64,000 nucleotides of DNA from the NCBI GenBank assembly GCA_029948255.1, contig JALIZF010001872.1:511001-575000 (forward strand). The letters are read 5' to 3'. Every line of letters starts with the position of its first letter. Positions within the stretch are counted from its first letter, which is position 1. Below, piece after piece: positions 57,241-64,000 of this stretch. A program made the translations under genes and the position numbers. The notes under the pieces were generated by a model. It made no database searches. It saw only the letters and a program-made list of their open reading frames with translations, and was not told the DNA's origin. Source of the DNA: Telmatactis stephensoni. Lineage: Eukaryota > Cnidaria > Anthozoa > Actiniaria > Isophelliidae.

Positions 57241-57370
57241 CCTTTTTTTCTTTCTTTTCCTTATTTTTCCCTTTCTTTCTCAAGCTTTTTTAATTTTTTT
57301 AATCTGAAGTGATCTGCTTTTGTGTAACTGCTGATGATTTTTTTCTGTTAAATTATTTTTCATAATTCAC

Positions 57371-57432
57371 CAACCTCGTTCCCAGGTCCTTTTCCCTTCG
57401 CTTATAGGGAAAAGGATCTGGGAACAAGGTTG
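57371..57432. mobile_element. Foldback micro-element, copy 2 (62 bp, 9-bp TSD)
   Basis: CAACCTCGTTCCCAGGTCCT ... AGGATCTGGGAACAAGGTTG with almost no loop. ATAATTCAC flanks it at 57362-57370 and 57433-57441. Same family as 18400-18494. Confidence 0.9.
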
Positions 57433-57789
57433 ATAATTCACTTAAATCTTTTCGCCCTCAGGCCGGGTTGGGGCTGAAGTCTTCAACTGCATAAATCAGT
57501 GCGAACTCGATTCTACTTTTCACAGTGATTGCAACAACCTATTCGGCAACTAGTGCACTGTGAGGTGTATTGCTACTGCTCTGTGTAATACCTTTAATTA
57601 GGGGCAAGCATCCTACACTGCTAAGGATTGGTAACCACGACTAAGATGGAACAGCATGGTGTGTTCACCCTTGCAAATGTTATTGCTAAATCGAGTTTCA
57701 CCTCTTCAAAATTGCGTGCAACAAACTTAATCATGTATAGCGATGCTGGTTGCTGCTTTGTGCCTCAAAATTGATCTAGAGGGGCGGTA

Positions 57790-58095
57790 ATACGGGCAAT
57801 TCAAGATCATGCAACATTTCGCGTGCTACATCGTTACGTTGCAAGTTGCAGAGCAAAAAATGTTGCTCAAACTATGTTGCAAGAAGTAAAAGCACTTTAA
57901 GGAGTAGTATTACAGGCAACAAAATCGTATAATATTTCACGTAACATTGCGTTGCAAGTTACAGAGCAAATGTTGCTCCACAAGAAAATTTCTGTTGCAC
58001 AAAGTAGAAGCACTTTATACTTTTCGCAACAAAGCAGTTGTTGCGGGCTGGGTAGTAATACGAACACTTGCTCTTCAACTTGCACGCAACAGAAT
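57790..58095. repeat. Diverged duplication of a ~120-bp unit
   Basis: GTAATACGGGCAA and GTATTACAGGCAACAAAA each begin a unit with CGTTGCAAGTTGCAGAGCAAA-like, TGTTGCTC and AAGTA-AAGCACTTTA blocks. GTAATACGAACAC begins a partial third. Confidence 0.6.
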
Positions 58096-58450
58096 TTCCA
58101 AGCTATTATACTATATATTCAAAATGAAACAAATTATAACTTTGACGAAACACTTGTACTTTTATTTATTATCTGATAATTACAGTATAAAGCTTTATAA
58201 TATTACCCTAGAACTACTGATTACTGAACATAAAATCTGTGGAAGACTTGGAATAAAACAATCCCTCGCTACACCGCAACGTCTGCTAATTCTATTCCGA
58301 CTAGATACATAGTATGAAAGAAAGATTTCCATGCAAAAATGAGACAAAATACGCTATGAATTGTTGAAATCAAAACATATGGATATTTTGAATAGAAATT
58401 TTGATAGTTTCCGATGGACAACAAAACATACAATTATAGTAATGTCATAT

Positions 58451-58456
58451 TTTATT
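58451..58456 (-). terminator. GDI polyadenylation signal
   Basis: AATAAA on the minus strand, 50 bp after the GDI stop codon. Confidence 0.7.
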
Positions 58457-58505
58457 ATTGTAGATTCAGGTAAAAATGATCCTATTATTAATCATTTGTT
58501 TATAG

Positions 58506-60341
58506 CTACACTCCATTGCTGTCATCAGCCAGTTCTCCTTTAACCTTGCTAAAGTCAAACTCTTTGCCTGTGCACTGTCTGTAGACATCTTTGATGTCAT
58601 CGCAGGCTGTTTCAAAGTGAGATGAGGCATCGCAAGACTTGGTGATGAATGTCTGCAATATGAACAATCAGTTGTGTTAACCTGTTTCTGACCACTACCA
58701 TCATTATCATCATCGTCATCATCACTGTCATCAGTCATCACCATCATCATTACTGTCATCACTCATAATCGTCCTCATCAACACAATCATCATTATCATC
58801 ATCATCGTCGTCATCACAATCATCATAAGATAATTATTATTTATCTTTATTTTATGGACCACAAAGTAAAATACTGGTTCTCCAGTAATTGTGTTAATCC
58901 AATAGTCATCATCATCATCATCATTGATCACCATCACTCATCACCATCGTCACCATTATCATCATTATCATTGATCATCATCACCATTATCATCATCATC
59001 AATCATCATCACTGATCATCATCAATCATCATCACCATTGTCACCAATATCATCATCATCATCATCATTACCCCTTCCTCCTGGAGCTTTCATTATTCTT
59101 CCATACAAACTCTGTAATTTTGATCTTTCACTGACCCCTGGAATTTTCAATTCCCTCCTTGGTAGGGGTATGGATATTTTCTGAATCTACACATTTAAGT
59201 TCTATTTACCTGAGATTTTAATCCATCATCCGTAGGCTCATACAGATCATCAACAAAGACAAATCTAAAAGGACAATTACAACAAAAAGTAAATAATTAT
59301 TACTAGTTACCTAGGCTCTGACAACAGTTTGTGACTCTACTGTCAAACGAATGCTGCAGTCAAACCTTGGAACCCAAGGCCTAGTTGCAGGTCATAAGTC
59401 AATTAGTGTTAACTCGGGATTAAATCTAGAGAAAACAATTCATTTTTAATCTAGGATTAGTGATAATTGCCCATCAAACAACCAGACCCAGGGCAATCCT
59501 ACAGTCTAGTTCCAAGCAGCCGTTTACATGAGAAAAGCTGTAGAAGGGTTTTGTAGGGTAACCTTTCTTGCCGAGGTAATTGTAAAGTATCTCATGCAAA
59601 AGCTTGACATTGATTTACTAAGAAAGCAGGGAAATGATGGCTCGGCCAGGGTGACCCTGGTGGTAGGGTAACCCTTCTACCGGGGAGAACTTTTCTCCAT
59701 GTAAGTGGCCTCCAAGATATGCTTCACCTGCCACATGTACAAAGGAATTAGATCAAGACTATTTGCATAAAACTCATCTTGTTACAAAGGAATGAGCTTC
59801 ATGTACATATATGTAACCTTGTCTTGATTCTTTTGTATGTGACAAGGTGAAATAATACTTGTGCATGTCCTTAAATGCCTACCAAGATAATCACTCCCAG
59901 CCTCCTTTATACATTTTTGCATTCATGAACAAAAGTTTAAGGCCAATTTACAATGCAACTTTTGCCTACAACTGTTGGATGCAAGCTACTTACAACAGGC
60001 ATACAAAATGAATTTCAGGCCTACAACTCCCCTGCAACTATTGCACACAAAGTTGTACACGTGTAAATAGCCTCTAAAATATGTTGTAAACAAGTGTGCA
60101 GCATGCAACTGTTGTAGGCAAAAGTTGCACTGTGTAAATCGGCCTTAAAATTGCTTTGACATACTTCTCCTGTACTGGTCCAAGAATATCTAATCCAGGT
60201 TTAAGCTCAGCTTCTGGTTTGTCTGTTTCAACAGTTGTTGACACAAATGCAACAAATTTGCCCTTGGGAGCAATATTATTATGGTATGAAAGGCTGACAA
60301 CATAAATATCTGAAAGATAACAGAATGTAACAATGAATGCG

Positions 60342-60398
<57 letters not shown>

Positions 60399-63300
60399 GT
60401 CAATCAATCAATCAATCAGTCAATCAACAATTTCTACAGCAGATCCACGTAGTGGATATTCTTCTGTTGGCACTCACATACACTACCTCTACATTAAATA
60501 TTTTTCATACATTGCTCACATCAAGTGCTGATTTTTGCTGAGGGAGGAAAAAACAAAGAACCCAGAGAAAAAACCTCGTGGCATGGTAGAGAACAACACA
60601 TCAAACAAACTCAATTCACATATGATCGGATGTCCAAGCCGATTCTCGAACCCGGACCACAGTGGTGAAAGGCCGTTGCTCTCACCACTCGGCCAATCAT
60701 GCCGCCCCATTGAATTGATGTCTGACAAAATCATAAAATTTTATGATTAAAGAAATTAAAGCCAGCAAAAAAAGGTACATGTAAATCACACTGATTGGTA
60801 TTCTATATGCATACCATGTTTTCTATTAACTTGGTTTTGGGGGATGATAATCTGTGCTGATTCGGCATCCTTGGTGTTAGGTAAAGGATGGGTCATAATA
60901 CATATGGCACGCACAACCTGTGCAATAAAAATTATAGTACAACACAATCAATGTTTCTATGCATTAAAGACACAAGTAGCAAGGTAATAATTGAGGATCG
61001 TACTAGGCCAGAATGCTATCCAAAATGACACAATTAAATTTAATTTGCAGAACTTTTACTTTTTTTAAATCAATACATGTAACTCTAATGGTGAACAATT
61101 TTCCTTTCAGGTTTTCAAAATACTTTAATTAGTGGTTTTTTGCCAAAGAAATAGCAGCATTCATATGACTGTGAAAAAGTCCTGCCATGTCTGAGTGTTC
61201 TTATTGGATAAAACATCGATGTTGAGAAATTAAAACACCAAGATACAGTAAAGCAAAACAATGCACAGTATTGACTTGTTCATAGTCATACAAAATAGAC
61301 TTAGCAGAAAAATGCCAAAGCCGCCATTTTCTTAATCTTCCACACTGAACTGGCCATCATACATGTATATTGAAACTGCAAGGGCTACATTGGTGGTAAC
61401 ACTGCTCAAACTTTGTGAAAAAAAGTTGTTAATCTACATTATTATATGGCTAGATAATTTCCTGAATTCTGATTGGCTAATGCATGGTCTGTATTTTGTC
61501 CTGGATGAAAAGAAAAGTTTGCATTTGGCAATTGTTTTAGCAGGACTTCTCAAAGCCATATAATAAATAAGTTATTAACCTCGTTTGCATGGTCTGTATG
61601 GGAAAATATCAGACCTCGGTCTTTTTGTACAGACCTTGCTGTACTTGGTCCGTACTGTCAAGACCTCGGTCTGATATTTTCCCATACAGATCTCGTGCTT
61701 GGTTAATAACCCTTTACTACAGCATCTGGTAGATATTTACGAAAGCCATGCTTTATCAGCTGATCCAAATTTCACCTCTTCTAAAGTACAGGGCATTAAT
61801 ATCTCATAGACGCATTCACAACATTTTGGTGGCATTTCATATTTCAATCTTTGAGCATAAAACACAATACACAATATTGAGCTTATCTATCCATAGCATG
61901 GGTTTCATTAACATTAGCAATAGCAGATTCCACTACTAAAATACAGATGTCCTACCATTAAAATATTGTATAACTAGAAAAAAATAGCCGGTGGTGAATG
62001 GTAAAGGAGACGGCGGTAAACCGCACTGGTAACCACCTATTAACGAAACCCCTGCATAGATGTTATTTTGAGAGGCTTCAAAACGTTTTTCTGCCATGTT
62101 TACAAAATCTACTCTATACTCGACTCACCTGTCCTACTTTCCTGCATTTATCAAGGAAGTATGAAGGATCACCTATCACCATTTTAGTCTTGGCAGTTTC
62201 TCCCTCTGATTTCACTCCACAAACATGTCCTTGGTCATCATACACAATCTCTTCAATTGGTTTATTTAACATGTATGTGCCACCATAAATGGCACTAAGT
62301 CTAGCAAAGCCTTGAGGTAATTCTCCTAGACCATATAAGGGGTAGAGGTAGGGCGAAGTTCCATAACGAGCCAGTGATTCAGAATACAACCTTATCTTTG
62401 CTAAGGTAGGGCCACATGGTTCCTGTTTATAACTAAAAGACAAGAACTAAATTATTAATGTTGTTTGAAAGAATAAAGTTTCGTTCGCCATCTTTAATTG
62501 GGGCAAATGCAGGAAATTCTATAAAATCTGGATCACTTTAACTTCTCATAACTCGGCCTAATATTGATGAATGGATTTTCAAAAGTTAAGCATCAGTAAT
62601 TAGCAGGCATGCATACCACATGTCAGAATGAAAATGAGAGCCATGTAGATTATTTTATGGTGGCTTGATTGAGCACTCTTCCAAAATAGTGGTAATCTTT
62701 TCATAGCTATGCATTTCTTTGCAGCATGTCAGCATGTCTTTCTATTTTTACTTTGTCTCACCATGATTCTGCTTTTGAGAAATTTCCATCTATGGTTGTG
62801 TGACAAAACTTTTCTTTCATTTTTGGCATTGTTATAAAAATTTCCTTCTAGAGATTACCATATTTCGGGAGAGTTCTCAGGAAGATATAGAACGTTCCAT
62901 AATTTGCATTGGTGCTGGAATACATGAAAACTTGACAAACTAAAACTAAAGCTGCATCATTCATAAATGAGTTGCCGACCACTGAATCCTGTGGAAAAAT
63001 ATACTGATTTGAGGCTAGCATTTGACAGCCTTAAAATAATTCAATGAACTTGAAAACGCTATATTTAATAGAGCTTTTGTTGGTTTTGTTTGAAGACAAC
63101 AATTTGCTTCAGGAAATTAATTTTGTTTCTCACAACCAAAAATAGTCAAAGATTGCCATTAATGATTAAGTAAGAATCTATTTTGATGACTATTTCCTGG
63201 TCAACAATTTTCTTTTATGGAAACAATTGAAAGTCAATTATACTGAAAGAGTGGGATGGCCAGACTCGGGATCATTGAGTGCGCACAAGACCATATATGG

Positions 63301-63834
63301 ATCATATGATACATGTAATAACTAATATTCTGAGGAATAAACAAACATTTATTACAGGCTCGTGACATGGTATATTTTTGTCTCACTGATCCTGGGTTTT
63401 TACGGAAATTTTGATCCCTGAGCCCATATTTTTAGAAATTTTTGATCCCTGATCCTTGGTGCAAAAAACTGAGCTGATCCCTGATCCTGACCCAATGTCC
63501 TTGATCCTCGATCCCACCCATTTGATCCCTGAGCCCTGGCCCCTGATCCCTGATCCTGGCCATAATTTGGGGCTTGATCCCTGATCCCATATACCATGTT
63601 ACGAGCCCGTTTATTAAGTGGACACCCTCTTTTATAAGCATACACCACGCACGTTCCCTAAGGTGTCTACTAATAGAGGTAGCATTTCATTAGATGCAAC
63701 TGTATCAGAATACCACCAAACACACCTGTCATCTCTGTGTAAAGCCAAAGCATGTCCAGTAAAATCAGCAGTGTTGTTGTCCAGCCCATACTTGGTATAA
63801 CACTCCTGCATAGTGTTTTTGTAAGGATCAATTC
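58506..63834 (-). CDS. GDI: Rab GDP dissociation inhibitor, 3' six exons (5' end outside window)
   Basis: Minus-strand exons 63834-63726, 62432-62129, 60917-60815, 60309-60165, 59264-59210 and 58652-58506 join in frame (TAG stop), giving the last 287 residues of a family that is usually about 445-450. Signatures include [82 protein letters not shown] and [23 protein letters not shown] extracts prenylated GDP-bound Rab proteins from membranes and recycles them through the cytosol; the GLGELPQ block belongs to the conserved core shared with Rab escort protein. The first visible exon begins in the codon for G of GIDP (phase 1), so at least one upstream exon lies beyond 64000. I cannot tell GDI1 from GDI2; invertebrates usually have one. 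Confidence 0.95.
58690..59070. repeat. (ATC)n-rich microsatellite tract in GDI last intron
   Basis: CATCATCATCATT arrays with GTC and ACC variants fill most of this stretch. Confidence 0.92.
59095..59184. repeat. Dispersed repeat, partner of 503-602
   Basis: CCATACAAACTCTGTAATTT ... AATTCCCTCCTTGGTAGGGG; see the NSUN5 intron copy. Confidence 0.5.
59524..59707. repeat. Imperfect inverted repeat in a GDI intron
   Basis: ACATGAGAAAAGCTGTAGAAGGGT-type sequence on the left pairs loosely with ACCCTTCTACCGGGGAGAACTTTTCTCCATGT on the right; GTAGGGTAACC occurs in both arms. Confidence 0.45.
59941..60144. mobile_element. MITE, 204 bp, flanked by TTAA
   Basis: GGCCAATTTACAATGCAACTTTTGCCTACAAC at the left is mirrored by GTTGTAGGCAAAAGTTGCACTGTGTAAATCGGCC at the right. 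TTAA precedes and follows it (59937-59940, 60145-60148), as for piggyBac- or Kolobok-type insertions. It lies 20 bp from a GDI donor. Confidence 0.85.
60338..60425. repeat. (AATC)n microsatellite
   Basis: About 20 units of CAAT/AATC with three CAGT variants, next to the exon at 60165-60309. Confidence 0.95.
60535..60707 (-). mobile_element. tRNA-derived SINE
   Basis: On the minus strand, the head reads GGGCGGCATGATTGGCCGAG with an A box (TGGCCGAGTGGTGAGAGC, 60695-60678) and, 25 bp on, a B box (GGGTTCGAGAATC, 60653-60641). The spacing fits a pol III promoter. The tail runs into a non-tRNA region. The head resembles a serine/leucine-type tRNA. Confidence 0.7.
61570..61712. repeat. Palindrome, about 140 bp, in a GDI intron
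   Basis: GTTATTAACCTCG and ATGGGAAAATATCAGACCTCGGTCT on the left are mirrored by AGACCTCGGTCTGATATTTTCCCAT and GGTTAATAAC on the right; the inner 25 bp are perfect. Confidence 0.8.
63355..63609. mobile_element. Inverted-ended element filled with TGATCCCTGA repeats, 7-bp TSD
   Basis: Ends CAGGCTCGTGACATGGTAT and ATACCATGTTACGAGCCCG are inverted; TTTATTA flanks it at 63348-63354 and 63610-63616. The interior is a degenerate tandem array of TGATCCCTGATCCTGG units. Confidence 0.8.
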
Positions 63835-64000
63835 CTAGAAAAACACACAAATTATACAACTATAAATTTTTGATTAGGTGAAAATGATTATTCATCATGG
63901 ATGATATGGATGATAAATAATAAAAGGATACTTATTCGATTGTCTCACAATTATGATCATTTGTATGTTCATCCACAAATGATTGTAATTGCCAGACAAT

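Larger units (their letters stand above)
53773..58450. other. Intergenic between hedgehog and GDI (convergent)
   Basis: Contains the 300-bp palindrome at 55322-55621, purine/pyrimidine-rich sequence at 55850-56055, a tRNA-like fragment at 56940-57240, the foldback element at 57371-57432 and a diverged duplication at about 57790-58095. No gene seen. Confidence 0.55.

Overview
The window is eukaryotic nuclear DNA: AT-rich, with intron-rich genes (GT-AG introns, several phase-1 domain exons), many microsatellites and many short inverted-repeat transposons. A canonical Hedgehog with a complete Hint domain, SRCR-domain exons and abundant MITEs suggest a cnidarian, most likely an anthozoan such as a stony coral. 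That placement is inferred from gene content and style, not from a species marker.

Layout. (1) 1-6537, plus strand: the 3' two thirds of NSUN5, an rRNA cytosine-5 methyltransferase; its introns hold a 2-kb palindrome, a 460-bp CTGA tract and a 600-bp minisatellite. (2) 8049-13582, minus: an eight-exon gene, assembled here by splice phase, for a 296-residue secreted helical protein that I do not recognise. (3) 20394-27487, minus: a signal-peptide exon followed by three SRCR exons (A-B-C), then a diverged second A-B-C set that lacks a signal-peptide exon and has a frameshift in B. (4) 29376-34605, minus: complete RPL18A (176 residues, five coding exons) with a pyrimidine-rich leader. (5) 34.6-51.5 kb: about 17 kb without a recognisable gene, rich in microsatellites. 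(6) 51539-53772, plus: complete three-exon hedgehog gene (402 residues). (7) 58506-63834, minus: the 3' half of a Rab GDP dissociation inhibitor gene (287 residues visible); its 5' exons lie beyond the window.

The genes are unrelated housekeeping, signalling and lineage-specific genes, not a pathway cluster. NSUN5 and RPL18A serve the ribosome, GDI serves vesicle traffic, Hedgehog is a secreted morphogen, and the SRCR and 296-residue proteins are secreted. The most unusual content is the orphan secreted protein, the SRCR duplication caught mid-decay, a Hedgehog whose calcium site looks altered, and several short inverted-repeat element families, including two copies of a tiny foldback element with perfect 9-bp target duplications. 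All splice models were read by eye from frame, phase and GT-AG sites and have no transcript support here.
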